Shown here: in pieces, positions 17,206-25,806 of the stretch
Numbering within the stretch: the first letter of the stretch is position 1
Layout of the letters: each line of letters begins with the position of its first letter
NCBI GenBank assembly: GCA_023451735.1
Contig: JAEXYH010000005.1
Coordinates: forward strand, 54,962 to 118,961
Direction: 5' to 3'
DNA length: 64,000 nucleotides
Origin: Pseudomonadota bacterium
GTDB taxonomy: Bacteria; Pseudomonadota; Alphaproteobacteria; Rhizobiales; Rhizobiaceae
Position numbers and translations under genes: made by a program
The notes under the pieces: generated by a model
Told to the model about the DNA's origin: nothing
The model's input: only the letters and a program-made list of their open reading frames with translations
Database searches by the model: none

Positions 17206-18402
17206 ATGAACGCGCATTCGAAATTGCCGTCCTTCGAGTTCGACGAGAAGATCCTGCATCAGGGTGCAGAGATCTCGCGTCGCCTCGACCAGTTGCGGAT
17301 GGAAAAATTTCCCCCGAATGCAAGAAAGACGTTGCGCCTGTTCTCCATGGCGGAAGTGGCGCATTATCTCGGCGTCAGCCCCAACAATCTGAAGCGCCTG
17401 CACCTCGAAGGCAAGGGACCGACACCCAAGACATCGACCGGCGGCCGCCGTTTCTACACCGGCGAGCAGATGCAGGAGCTTCGCTTTTATCTCGACAAGA
17501 CCGGAAAATCCGACGCCAAGAAATATGTTCCGCATCGCAAGGTCGATGACAAGCTGCAGGTGATCGCGGTCGTCAATTTCAAGGGCGGCTCCGGCAAGAC
17601 GACGACGACGGCCCATCTTGCACAGCATCTGGCGCTGACCGGCCATCGTGTTCTTGCGATCGACCTTGACCCACAGGCCTCGCTTTCCGCCCTGCACGGT
17701 TTTCAGCCGGAGCTGGACCGTAACCCCTCGCTTTATGACGCGATCCGTTATGATGACGAGAAGAAGCCGCTTGCCGAGATCATCCAGAAGACGAATTTTC
17801 CGGATCTGGACATCATTCCGGCCAATCTGGAACTGCAGGAATACGAATACGATACCCCGCTGGCGATGCAGACTTCGAGCGAGGGCAAGCGCTTCTTCAC
17901 CCGTCTCGGCAAGGCGCTGCAGCAAGTCGAGGATCGTTACGACGTCGTGATCGTCGACTGCCCGCCTCAGCTCGGTTACCTGACGCTGACGGCACTGACA
18001 GCCGCCACCTCGGTGCTGATCACCGTCCATCCGCAGATGCTCGATCTCATGTCGATGAGCCAGTTCCTGCTGATGCTCGGCAACATCATCAAGACGATCA
18101 AGCGCGCCGGCGCCAATGTCGAGATGGACTGGTTACGTTACCTGATCACCCGATATGAGCCGACGGATATACCGCAGGCTCAGATGCTCGGTTTTATGCA
18201 GTCGATGCTGGCGGAGGAAATTCTCAAGCATCCGATGGTGAAGTCGACGGCGATCTCCGATGCCGGTCTCACCAAGCAGACACTCTATGAAGTCGAGCGT
18301 GCCAATTTCACCCGCGAAACCTATGACCGCGCCATCGACTGCATGGACAGCGTCAATTTCGAGATCCAGGGGCTGATCCATCGCGCCTGGGGGAGGATGT
18401 GA
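17206..18402 (+). CDS. plasmid partitioning protein RepA (ParA ATPase)
   Basis: 398 aa, the usual RepA length. The N-terminal region has a MerR-like helix-turn-helix (MAEVAHYLGVSPNNLKRLHLEG, residues about 48-70), and the deviant Walker A KGGSGKTT lies at 126-133 with QASLSA and a VIVDCPPQLGYLTL segment further on, as in plasmid ParA proteins. It works with RepB on parS for segregation and represses its own operon. A TTG ten codons upstream (17176) is possible, but the ATG at 17206 gives standard length. First gene of repABC; its stop overlaps the repB start by one base. Confidence 0.95.
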   Translation: MNAHSKLPSFEFDEKILHQGAEISRRLDQLRMEKFPPNARKTLRLFSMAEVAHYLGVSPNNLKRLHLEGKGPTPKTSTGGRRFYTGEQMQELRFYLDKTGKSDAKKYVPHRKVDDKLQVIAVVNFKGGSGKTTTTAHLAQHLALTGHRVLAIDLDPQASLSALHGFQPELDRNPSLYDAIRYDDEKKPLAEIIQKTNFPDLDIIPANLELQEYEYDTPLAMQTSSEGKRFFTRLGKALQQVEDRYDVVIVDCPPQLGYLTLTALTAATSVLITVHPQMLDLMSMSQFLLMLGNIIKTIKRAGANVEMDWLRYLITRYEPTDIPQAQMLGFMQSMLAEEILKHPMVKSTAISDAGLTKQTLYEVERANFTRETYDRAIDCMDSVNFEIQGLIHRAWGRM

Positions 18403-19382
18403 TGGCTCGAAAAAACCCGTTTGCCAATCTGATGAACGAGGAGCGTCCGGATAACGGCGTTGCGCTCGATTATACCGTCAAAGGCGCGTCCCGCTCGATC
18501 ATCTCGACGATCGACGAACTGGCGGAGCGTGCCGACAAGATGCTGGAAGGCGAAACCGTCGTCGAGCTTTCCCCCGAGGTTATCGAGGAATCCTTCATCC
18601 GCGACCGTCTGGAGGAGGATCCACAGGCGTTCGAGGATCTGATCGCCGCCATCCGTGAACACGGCCAGACGAGCCCCATTCTGGTACGTCCCCATCCGCA
18701 TCATGACGGCCGCTACATGGTCGTTTTCGGCCACCGGCGGCTGAAAGCGGCAACTGTCCTCGGCCGCAATGTCCGGGCGGTGGTGAAGCCCATCTCCGAC
18801 CGCGAACATGTCATTGCCCAGGGGCAGGAAAACTCTGCGCGTGCCGATCTCTCGTTCATCGAAAAGGCAACCTTTGCTCGTCGGCTTTCAGAGTTACATT
18901 ACGACAATGACAGCACGATTGTGATGACCGCCTTATCTGTGGATAAGGCGACGCTGTCGAAGATGATGTCGGTCGCCAACATGCCCCGCGACATTCTCGA
19001 CGCGATCGGCGGCGCCAAGCTGCCTGGCCGCGACCGTTGGTACGAACTCAAGCTGCTTCTCGAAAAGCCGGCCAACCTGGCAAGATTGCGCGAAATTCTC
19101 GCTGCGACCGATCTTGCCGGCCTGAACGGCGACGCACGTTTTGCCTTCGTTATCGATGCCCTGACCCGCAAGAAAGCCTCGGGTTATGCAAGGCCGCCGA
19201 AGAAGTCGAAATGGGTACCGAAGGACAAGAGCGTTGCGAGAGCGGTTTCGGCCGAAATCCGCAATGACGGAAAAAGTTATACATTGGCACTGAAGGCCAG
19301 AGATGGCGTGGGTTTTGGCGAATTTATCGCCGACAGCCTCGACGACCTTTATGCCGAATATCGTCGTCTGATGAAGGAATAG
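18402..19382 (+). CDS. plasmid partitioning protein RepB (ParB)
   Basis: 326 aa ParB-family centromere-binding protein. Starts MARKNPFANLMNEERPDN, typical for RepB. ParB/Srx-like N-terminal domain with the TSPILVRPH and YMVVFGHRRLKAA boxes at about residues 88-115, central helix-turn-helix region (MTALSVDKATLSKMMSVA), and the rhizobial RepB C-terminal domain. The ATG at 18402 overlaps the RepA stop (TGATG), preceded by GGGGAGG; a GTG one codon earlier is also in frame. It should bind GTT-N4-GC-N4-AAC type parS sites, copies of which occur in this window. Confidence 0.95.
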   Translation: MARKNPFANLMNEERPDNGVALDYTVKGASRSIISTIDELAERADKMLEGETVVELSPEVIEESFIRDRLEEDPQAFEDLIAAIREHGQTSPILVRPHPHHDGRYMVVFGHRRLKAATVLGRNVRAVVKPISDREHVIAQGQENSARADLSFIEKATFARRLSELHYDNDSTIVMTALSVDKATLSKMMSVANMPRDILDAIGGAKLPGRDRWYELKLLLEKPANLARLREILAATDLAGLNGDARFAFVIDALTRKKASGYARPPKKSKWVPKDKSVARAVSAEIRNDGKSYTLALKARDGVGFGEFIADSLDDLYAEYRRLMKE

Positions 19383-19392
19383 GAACCGACCA

Positions 19393-19446
19393 AAAGAAAA
19401 AAGCCCCCAAAACGTTTCCGTCGTGGAAGCTTCTCTCTGATTAAGC
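19393..19446 (-). ncRNA. repABC counter-transcribed RNA (ctRNA)
   Basis: The repB-repC gap encodes, on the minus strand, the small antisense RNA that in repABC plasmids blocks repC expression and sets copy number and incompatibility. The predicted start is near 19446, 6-8 nt after the -10 box. The RNA is about 54 nt and ends in an intrinsic terminator: AAGCUUCC pairs with GGGGGCUU (two G-U pairs), followed by a U-rich tail. Position, orientation, size and the terminal G-run plus U-run match ctRNAs of this family. Confidence 0.85.
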
Positions 19447-19452
19447 ACCTGC

Positions 19453-19481
19453 AGAATCGCATTTCCACGAATCACAGTCAA
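19453..19481 (-). promoter_or_regulatory. ctRNA promoter
   Basis: On the minus strand, TTGACT (19481-19476) and GATTCT (19458-19453) are separated by exactly 17 bp, a good sigma70 promoter directed away from repC and into repB, as expected for the constitutive ctRNA promoter. Confidence 0.8.
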
Positions 19482-19542
19482 GAGTTTTTGGCACCGTTTT
19501 GGTGAGCGGCTTTCTTTTGCCTGAAGAAAGGTGAAGTGAAAG

Positions 19543-20784
19543 ATGCGAACTGGACTTGTGACGACGCCTTTCGGGCGCCGGCCGATGACGCTTGCCTTGG
19601 TAAAAGGCCAGCTTCAGTCGTCCGATGACCGATCGACGCGTCCTATCGAAAAGTGGAAGGTGTTCCGCGATATCTCGGAAGCGCGTCAGTTGCTCGGTCT
19701 TCATGACCGTGCGCTGGCCGTTCTCGATGCGCTTCTGACCTTCTATCCGAGCAACGAACTTGCGGCAGGTGCCAAGCTTGTCGTCTTCCCGTCGAATGCG
19801 CAGCTCTCTGTCCGCGCCCATGGCATAACCGGCACGACCTTGCGCCGTCATCTCGCAGCCCTGGTCGAAGCCGGTCTCATCCATCGCCGCGACAGCCCGA
19901 ACGGCAAGCGTTATGCTCATCGCGGACATGGTGGCCAGATCGAGGAAGCATTCGGCTTCGACCTCGAACCGATCCTGCTGCGTGCGGCAGAACTTGCCAC
20001 TCTTGCACAACAGGTCGCTGCCGAAAAGGTCCGCTTCAGGCGTGCCAAGGAAGCCTTGACCCTTTGCCGTCGCGACGTCCGCAAGCTTCTTACCGCTGCC
20101 GTGGAAGAAGGGGCGGAAGGCGACTGGTGCCTGATGGAAGATCTGTACCATGCCCTGATGTCCCGCCTGCCCCGCTCACCGAACAGAGAAACGGTAGAAA
20201 CCCTGCTCGACGAGATGGCGGCGTTGCGTGCGGAAATCGTCAATCGGTTGGAAATGCAGATAAAAACCAAAAATATAGACGCCAATGACATCCAGAATGG
20301 ATGCCACATACAGAATTCAGATTCCGAATCCATCTATGAACTTGAACCAAGCTCTGGAAAAGAGCTGGAGGTGAAAACCGAGCCAGCCAAGATCAGCCCC
20401 AACGTTAGTTCCAGGATCGACCAGCGCGAAACGTTGAAAGCTTTCCCGCTGAACCTGGTGCTGCGAGCGTGCCCACAGATGGTGGACTATGCCAGCGGTG
20501 GCGGGATCTCCAACTGGCGCGACTTCATGGGTGCGGCGATCCTTGTCCGATCCGTCCTCGGCGTCAGCCCATCAGCCTATCAGCAAGCCTGCGAAATCAT
20601 GGGACCGGAAAATGCAGCTGTCGCGATTGCCTGCATTCTGGAGCGCGCGAGCCATATCAACTCGGCCGGCGGTTATCTCCGGGATCTGACCACAAAGGCA
20701 GAGAGGGGCGAATTCTCGCTTGGACGGATGCTGATGGCGCTGATGCGTGCCAATGCGGGTGGAGGCTTGAAACAGGCGGGATAA
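19543..20784 (+). CDS. replication initiator protein RepC
   Basis: 413 aa, normal for RepC, the only protein strictly required for repABC replication. The start MRTGLVTTPFGRRPMTLALV is near-universal in the family. The N-terminal domain carries a winged-helix region (FPSNAQLSVRAHGITGTTLRR...GLIHRRDSPNGKRYAHR, about 80-130). The C-terminal domain after about 290 (CPQMVDYASGGGISNW, GPENAAVAIACILER) is the conserved second block. The AAGAAAGGTGAAG leader sits 160 bp after repB, with the ctRNA gene between. The origin is expected inside this gene. Confidence 0.96.
   Translation: MRTGLVTTPFGRRPMTLALVKGQLQSSDDRSTRPIEKWKVFRDISEARQLLGLHDRALAVLDALLTFYPSNELAAGAKLVVFPSNAQLSVRAHGITGTTLRRHLAALVEAGLIHRRDSPNGKRYAHRGHGGQIEEAFGFDLEPILLRAAELATLAQQVAAEKVRFRRAKEALTLCRRDVRKLLTAAVEEGAEGDWCLMEDLYHALMSRLPRSPNRETVETLLDEMAALRAEIVNRLEMQIKTKNIDANDIQNGCHIQNSDSESIYELEPSSGKELEVKTEPAKISPNVSSRIDQRETLKAFPLNLVLRACPQMVDYASGGGISNWRDFMGAAILVRSVLGVSPSAYQQACEIMGPENAAVAIACILERASHINSAGGYLRDLTTKAERGEFSLGRMLMALMRANAGGGLKQAG
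20262..20345. other. candidate oriV within repC
   Basis: An AT-rich stretch inside repC, starting ATAAAAACCAAAAATATAG, encodes the low-complexity linker between the two RepC domains. In repABC plasmids the origin lies within repC and the AT-rich part is the favoured site of unwinding. Limits are approximate and functional assignment rests on that precedent. Confidence 0.5.
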
Positions 20785-20799
20785 TCAGCCGGACCTGCT

Positions 20800-20815
20800 G
20801 TTGACGGCAGTCAAA
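20800..20815. promoter_or_regulatory. degenerate parS-like site downstream of repC
   Basis: GTTGACGGCAGTCAAA, 15 bp after the repC stop, agrees with GTTNNCNGCNGNNAAC except for the last base, and its core TTGAC/GTCAA is palindromic. In several repABC plasmids parS lies just downstream of repC. Two perfect matches lie far away at 32198 and 32397. Confidence 0.5.
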
Positions 20816-21063
20816 ACATCGATTTTCTTCAAATATTTCCGCTAGATAGCTGAAGTATGAGGGTTTTGCTGACTTTGAATTTCGTCAAAGGCTGAAGAAT
20901 ACGTCGGCAAAGCGAAAATCGATGGGCATGAGCATAGGGCATGCCTGATTTTGTCCAACGGAGATCAAAAAGCACGCTGCTTGTGGCGGTTAGCAATGCA
21001 CGAGATCGGTTCCGAAGGGTATTTTGAAGGCCACCAGAGCGACCCTCAAAATGTCTTGAAGGA

Positions 21064-22356
21064 TCAGATAATTCCGCCGCTGCCACCGGTAACGGCCGGA
21101 CGTTCTCCGGCAACCTTTTGACGATAGCCGCTGGAGCGATAGGCGGCGATCGGATCGATTGCACCGCCCGCACGGCGGCGGGCTTCGGCAAGGATTGGCT
21201 CGACATCGGTGCGGTAGGCACGCTTGAGCGTATCGGTTGCCATCAGCGCGTCATTGTCCTGCTGATAACCGTCCAGCGCCTTGCGGTCGACGATCAGGGC
21301 CTGGGCATAGGCGCGGCGGATCTCGCTGGCGCTGGAGATAAGGCTTTCGATCGGGTCGGTGACGTTATGCGACTGGTCGATCATATGGGCCGGATGGAAA
21401 CCCTTGACCCCGCGGTTTTCCGCATCGACCAGCTCGTTGAAGACGAGGAAGAGACGATACGGTTCGATCGAACCGGCATCGAGATCGTCGTCACCGTATT
21501 TGGAATCGTTGAAGTGGAAGCCGCCGAGTTTGCCGAACTGGATCAGGCGGGCGACGATCATTTCGATATTGGTATTGGGCGCATGGTGGCCGAGATCGAC
21601 GAGGCAGAAAGCCTTTTCACCGAGCGTCTGGGCGATCAGAAGATTGCTGCCCCAGTCCTGCACGACCGTCGAATAGAAGGCCGGCTCGTACATCTTATGT
21701 TCGGAAAACAGCCGCCAGTCATCCGGAAGGGCCTTGTAGATATCGGCCATCGAGGAGAGATAGCGTTCGAACTGGCGGGTGAAATTGGCCTGGCCCGGAA
21801 AATTGGAACCGTCGCCGATCCAGACCGTCAGGGCCTTGGAGCCGATGGCGTTACCGATCTCGATACATTCGATATTGTGCTCGACAGCCTGGGCGCGGGT
21901 CGCGGCATCGGTGTGGCTGAGCGAGCCGTATTTATAGGAATGCGCCTGGCCCGGTGCGTCGGAAAAGGTGTTGGAGTTCATCGCGTCGAAGCCGAGGCCG
22001 AGCGAATTTCCCTTGGCCTTCAGGTCCTTCGGGTCTGTCTTGTCCCACGGGATATGCAGCGAGACGGTCGGGGTTGCGCGGGTCAACTCATTGATGACGG
22101 AGCAGTCTTCCAGCTTGTCGAAAATTCCGCGGGGTTCGCCCTGCCCCGGAAAACGTGCAAAACGCGTACCGCCCGTGCCAACACCCCAGGAGGGGACGGC
22201 GACGAAGAATTCCGAGACCTTTTTGGTGATCGCTTCGATATCGATGCCGCGTCGGGACAGGTTTTCGCCGAGCGCCGCATAGTCCGAGCCGAGCGCTGCC
22301 TCGTTGTTTTTGTTATGCTGGCCGATCACATCGGTCGAAATCATCTGATCCGTCAT
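21064..22356 (-). CDS. rhaI: L-rhamnose isomerase (type found in rhizobia)
   Basis: 430 aa TIM-barrel isomerase converting L-rhamnose to L-rhamnulose, of the Pseudomonas/Rhizobium RhaI type rather than the E. coli RhaA type. Diagnostic stretches are WGVGTGGTRFARFPG, SLHIPWDKTD, CLVDLGHHAPNTNIE and GGFHFNDSKYGDDDLDAGS, which carry the metal-binding His/Asp residues. Start at 22356 chosen for GGAGGAGG immediately upstream. In Rhizobium leguminosarum rhaD and rhaI form one unit; here they share orientation but a pmp3-like gene on the other strand lies between, so rhaI probably needs its own promoter or readthrough. Confidence 0.93.
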   Translation of the reverse strand: MTDQMISTDVIGQHNKNNEAALGSDYAALGENLSRRGIDIEAITKKVSEFFVAVPSWGVGTGGTRFARFPGQGEPRGIFDKLEDCSVINELTRATPTVSLHIPWDKTDPKDLKAKGNSLGLGFDAMNSNTFSDAPGQAHSYKYGSLSHTDAATRAQAVEHNIECIEIGNAIGSKALTVWIGDGSNFPGQANFTRQFERYLSSMADIYKALPDDWRLFSEHKMYEPAFYSTVVQDWGSNLLIAQTLGEKAFCLVDLGHHAPNTNIEMIVARLIQFGKLGGFHFNDSKYGDDDLDAGSIEPYRLFLVFNELVDAENRGVKGFHPAHMIDQSHNVTDPIESLISSASEIRRAYAQALIVDRKALDGYQQDNDALMATDTLKRAYRTDVEPILAEARRRAGGAIDPIAAYRSSGYRQKVAGERPAVTGGSGGII

Positions 22357-22432
22357 TTTTCCTCCTCCGGCAGGCGAACGAACCGGCGCTGCCTGCGTTA
22401 TTGTGTGCAATTATTTCAAAGACGAGGATTTC

Positions 22433-22591
22433 ATGGACGTCATTCGCATCCTTCTCGCCATCATCCTGCCGCCTGTGGGCGTGTTCATGCAGGTCGGCAT
22501 CGGCCTGCACTTCTGGCTGAATATCCTGCTGACCTTATGCGGTTATGTACCCGGTATCATTCATGCAATCTGGGTCATCCTGCGGAAGTAG
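22433..22591 (+). CDS. Pmp3 / YqaE (UPF0057) family small membrane protein
   Basis: 52 aa, the exact size of the Pmp3/YqaE family. Two hydrophobic segments (IRILLAIILPPVGVFMQVG and FWLNILLTLCGYVPGIIHA) joined by a short loop, the hallmark LPPxGVF and CGYVPGIIHA motifs. These stress-associated inner-membrane peptides affect membrane potential and ion homeostasis in plants and yeast; the bacterial role is unclear. The ATG at 22433 gives family length; the frame is open further upstream. It lies between rhaI and rhaD on the opposite strand, unrelated to rhamnose metabolism as far as is known. Confidence 0.9.
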   Translation: MDVIRILLAIILPPVGVFMQVGIGLHFWLNILLTLCGYVPGIIHAIWVILRK

Positions 22592-22595
22592 CAGG

Positions 22596-22632
22596 TGCCT
22601 GCCACCGGGATGGAATTCCGCGGTGGCAGGCA
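22596..22632. terminator. bidirectional terminator between pmp3-like gene and rhaD
   Basis: TGCCTGCCACCG (22596-22607) and CGGTGGCAGGCA (22621-22632) form a perfect 12-bp stem with a 13-nt loop, located exactly between the two convergent stop codons. There is no strong T-run on either side, but the position and stem strength support termination of both genes. Confidence 0.7.
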
Positions 22633-22639
22633 GATGTCC

Positions 22640-24736
22640 TTAGCGCGTAAAGCTCTGGGCGTTACCGGCATCGACATTGATGATGTTGCCGGTGGATTTG
22701 GCCGAGAGGTCGGAGGCGAGGAAGTAGATCGCCTCCGCAATGTCTTCCGGGAAGACGTTGAGCTTGAGCATCGAACGCTTGCGGTAATGTTCCTCCAGCT
22801 CGCTCACATCAATCTTGGAAGACGTTGCCCGCTGTTCGCGCCACTCGCCGCTCCAGATTTTCGAACCGCGAAGCACCGCATCCGGGTTGACCGTGTTGAC
22901 GCGGATGCCGGCATCGGCCCCTTCCAAAGCAAGGCATCGGGCGAGATGGATTTCGGCAGCCTTGGCCGTGCAATAGGCAGACGCGTTGGGCGAGGAGGCA
23001 AGACCGTTCTTCGACGCGACGAAGACGACGTTGCCGCCGATCTTCTGGCGCCGGAAAAGGCGGAAGGCCTCGCGGGAGACGAGGAAATAGCCTGTCGCCA
23101 GAATGTCGATATTCTTGTTCCACATGGCAAGCGTGGTGTCCTCCACCGGTGCCGAAGAGGCGATGCCGGCATTTGAGACGAGAATATCGACGCCGCCGAA
23201 TTCGACGGATGCTTCGATGAATGCCTTTGCGACTGCGTCTTCACTGGTCACGTCGAGCTTCACGCCGCGGACGGCGTCAGCGCCAAAACGCTTGGCGAAA
23301 TCGCCATGGGCTTCGTCGAGTGCATTCTGGTCAATATCCGCCAGAACCACGCAGGCCCCTTCGCCGATCAGACGGGTTGCGGTTGCGCGGCCGATGCCGC
23401 CGGCGCCGCCGGTGACGAAGGCGACCTGCCCGGCAAGGCTTTTCGGCTTCGGCATGCGCTGCAGCTTTGCTTCTTCCAAGAGCCAGTATTCGATATCGAA
23501 GGCTTCCTGTTCCGGCAGGGCCTGATATTCGGAAACGGTCGAAGCGCCACGCATGACGTTGATTGCGTTGACATAAAACTCGCCGGCAATGCGGGCGGTC
23601 GCCTTATCCTTTGCGAAGGACAGCATGCCGACGCCCGGAACCAGGAAGATGACCGGGTTGGGGTCACGCATCTTTGGCGAGTTGTCGTGTCTGCAGGTCT
23701 CGTAATAACGGGTGTAATCGGCGCGGTAATCTTCCAGCGCCTTGTCCAGACCGGCAACCACGGCATCCGCATCCGGTTTGGCCGGATCAAAATCGACGAT
23801 CAGCGGGCGGATCTTGGTGCGCAGAAAGTGGTCAGGGCAGGAGGTGCCGAGCGCGCCCAGCGGTGCGAGGTTCTTCGAATTGACGAATTCAAGCACGGCA
23901 TCCTGATCGTCGAAATGACCGAGCTTGCGTTCAGCCTTGCCGATACGGCCGCGAATTTCCGGCATCAGCTTTGCGGCAATGGCGCGGCGTTCTTCCGCAC
24001 CGAGGCTTTTTGCGACAGCGCCGCCGAAGATCGTCTTGCCTGTGGTTTCCTTGGCAAACCACTCGATCGCCTTGTTGATGATTTCGAGCGTCAGAAGATA
24101 GCAATCCTTGGCGTCATCGGCCCAGGTGAACAGGCCGTGGCTTTCGAGCACGACGCCCTTGGCGGTCGGGTTGGCTTTGACGAAGGCTTCGAGATCCAGC
24201 CCGAGCTGGAAACCGGGGCGGCGCCAGGGGAGCCAGCCGATATCGCTGCCGAAAATCTTCTGGGTCAGTTCCTTCGAATTCTTCGAAGCTGCAATGGCGA
24301 TGATCGCATCCGGGTGCATGTGGTCTACATGCGTAAACGGCACGAAACCGTGCAGCGGCGTATCGATGGAAGCGGCGCGCGGATTGAGGTCGAAGGTGCA
24401 ATGGGGAAGGAAGCCGACCATGCGGTCTTCATCCTCGACGCCCTTATAGATGCCCTTCAGCGCTTCGAGCTTGTCCATGTAGAGGGTGGAAAAACCGTCG
24501 AGCTTGATGGTGCCGACATCGCCGCCGGAACCCTTGACCCACATGACCTTGACTTGGCTTCCGGTGAGCGGATCGGTTTCCATCACCTTGGCGGACGTAT
24601 TACCGCCGCCGTAATTGGTGATGCGCTTGTCGCTGCCCAGAAGATTGGAGCGATAAAGCAGCTTGCCCGGCTCATCGAGCTTGGCAGTGTAAGCATCATC
24701 CCAGCGGTTATCGAGAAGGCGGATTTGGCCCGACAT
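22640..24736 (-). CDS. rhaD: bifunctional rhamnulose-1-phosphate aldolase / short-chain dehydrogenase
   Basis: 698 aa fusion. Residues about 1-430 are a class II aldolase/adducin domain (YGGGNTSAKV near 45, HVDHMHPDA with the metal-site histidines, LESHGLFTW). Residues about 435-698 are a short-chain dehydrogenase with the Rossmann motif TGGAGGIG (442-449) and catalytic Y588 and K592 (YCTAK). It splits L-rhamnulose-1-phosphate into dihydroxyacetone phosphate and L-lactaldehyde and oxidises the lactaldehyde. Start 24736 is preceded by CAGGGAGGACGAC. It is divergent from rhaR across the operator region and is the RhaD known from rhizobial rhamnose clusters. Confidence 0.93.
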   Translation of the reverse strand: MSGQIRLLDNRWDDAYTAKLDEPGKLLYRSNLLGSDKRITNYGGGNTSAKVMETDPLTGSQVKVMWVKGSGGDVGTIKLDGFSTLYMDKLEALKGIYKGVEDEDRMVGFLPHCTFDLNPRAASIDTPLHGFVPFTHVDHMHPDAIIAIAASKNSKELTQKIFGSDIGWLPWRRPGFQLGLDLEAFVKANPTAKGVVLESHGLFTWADDAKDCYLLTLEIINKAIEWFAKETTGKTIFGGAVAKSLGAEERRAIAAKLMPEIRGRIGKAERKLGHFDDQDAVLEFVNSKNLAPLGALGTSCPDHFLRTKIRPLIVDFDPAKPDADAVVAGLDKALEDYRADYTRYYETCRHDNSPKMRDPNPVIFLVPGVGMLSFAKDKATARIAGEFYVNAINVMRGASTVSEYQALPEQEAFDIEYWLLEEAKLQRMPKPKSLAGQVAFVTGGAGGIGRATATRLIGEGACVVLADIDQNALDEAHGDFAKRFGADAVRGVKLDVTSEDAVAKAFIEASVEFGGVDILVSNAGIASSAPVEDTTLAMWNKNIDILATGYFLVSREAFRLFRRQKIGGNVVFVASKNGLASSPNASAYCTAKAAEIHLARCLALEGADAGIRVNTVNPDAVLRGSKIWSGEWREQRATSSKIDVSELEEHYRKRSMLKLNVFPEDIAEAIYFLASDLSAKSTGNIINVDAGNAQSFTR

Positions 24737-24820
24737 GTCGTCCTCCCTGACGGTATTTTGTGACGACGCTGGTCCTCCTGCGCCGTTTGTGCGACAGGAT
24801 ATCGCGCGATGTTTCGTCAC

Positions 24821-24895
24821 TTGTCAATCGTAATTGATCAAATTCAATCATGTTGCGATGCGGTAAAATCAAACATGATCGTTTATGATTGACAA
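24821..24895. promoter_or_regulatory. candidate RhaR operator in the rhaD-rhaR divergent promoter region
   Basis: TTGTCAATC (24821-24829) and its exact reverse complement GATTGACAA (24887-24895) bracket an AT-rich stretch that also contains TTCAATCATG (24843-24852) and further ATCAAACATGATCG-like motifs. Repeated copies of a short CAATC/GATTG motif between divergent promoters fit DeoR-family repressor binding and looping. The -35-like TTGACA (24889 onward, TTGACA within TGATTGACAAC) may serve rhaR. Confidence 0.6.
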
Positions 24896-24934
24896 CTTTT
24901 AGAAACTGATAATAGTTGGAGCCAGGAGGAGACC

Positions 24935-25753
24935 ATGCACGAACGCGAACGACATCGCATAATCTTGAGCGCGATCCAGGAAAAGCCTGTGATCACGGTG
25001 CAGGATATTGCCGATCTGACGGATGCGTCCGAGGCGACGATCCGCCGGGATATCGCGTCCTTGCATGTGCAGGGCAAGCTTCGCCGGGTGCGTGGTGGGG
25101 CGGAGGCGGTGCATCCGCCGCAGATCGGCCAGCTGGCTGCACGCTCGTTCCGCGTGTCTGAATCGGTCAATATCGATAAGAAACGCTCAATTGCGCGCCA
25201 GGCCGTCGATCTGTGCGACGAAGGTGAATCGATCATCATCAATGGCGGAACGACGACGTTCCAGATGGTGCATTACATGGCCGCGCGCCGGATGCAGGTG
25301 ATGACCAATTCGTTCGCGATCGCTGAACATCTGGTCAAGCATTCGAAGAACAACGTGACGGTGCCGGGTGGCACGATCTATCGCGAGCAGAGCCTGATCC
25401 TGTCGCCGTTCGACAATGACGCGATCCGCAATTTTTACGCCCGCCGCATCTTTATCGGGGCTCAGGGGATCGGCCCGCTCGGGATCATGGAGCCGGATGC
25501 GCTGGTGATCCAGAGCGAGCAGAAGCTGATGAGCCAGGCCGAGGAGCTGGTGGTTCTGGTCGATTCATCGAAATTCCAGCGGCGGTCGAGCATGATCCTG
25601 TGTCCGCTGGAACGCGTTACGACAATCATTACCGATGACGGGGTTTCGGAAGAGGCCATGAGAATGGTGGAGGACGCCGGCGTTCGGTTGGTCATTGCGG
25701 GGGCGGGGAACGTCACGCAGGCAGGCGAGGAAGATACCCCGTCGGTCGCATAG
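24935..25753 (+). CDS. rhaR: DeoR family regulator of rhamnose catabolism
   Basis: 272 aa. N-terminal DeoR winged helix-turn-helix (QEKPVITVQDIADLTDASEATIRRDI split over residues about 13-40), then the DeoR sensor domain with the IIINGGTTTFQM sugar-phosphate loop at about 98-110 and VLVDSSKF near 207. In rhizobia the rha operon repressor is of this type and is the first gene of rhaRSTPQUK. GGAGGAG precedes the ATG. It probably binds the repeats just upstream and is relieved by a rhamnose-derived sugar or its phosphate. Confidence 0.88.
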   Translation: MHERERHRIILSAIQEKPVITVQDIADLTDASEATIRRDIASLHVQGKLRRVRGGAEAVHPPQIGQLAARSFRVSESVNIDKKRSIARQAVDLCDEGESIIINGGTTTFQMVHYMAARRMQVMTNSFAIAEHLVKHSKNNVTVPGGTIYREQSLILSPFDNDAIRNFYARRIFIGAQGIGPLGIMEPDALVIQSEQKLMSQAEELVVLVDSSKFQRRSSMILCPLERVTTIITDDGVSEEAMRMVEDAGVRLVIAGAGNVTQAGEEDTPSVA

Positions 25754-25806
25754 GGCGTCGGCGGGAGGAAATGGACATAAGTTCAATCTTTGGGAGGAGA
25801 ATTGGC

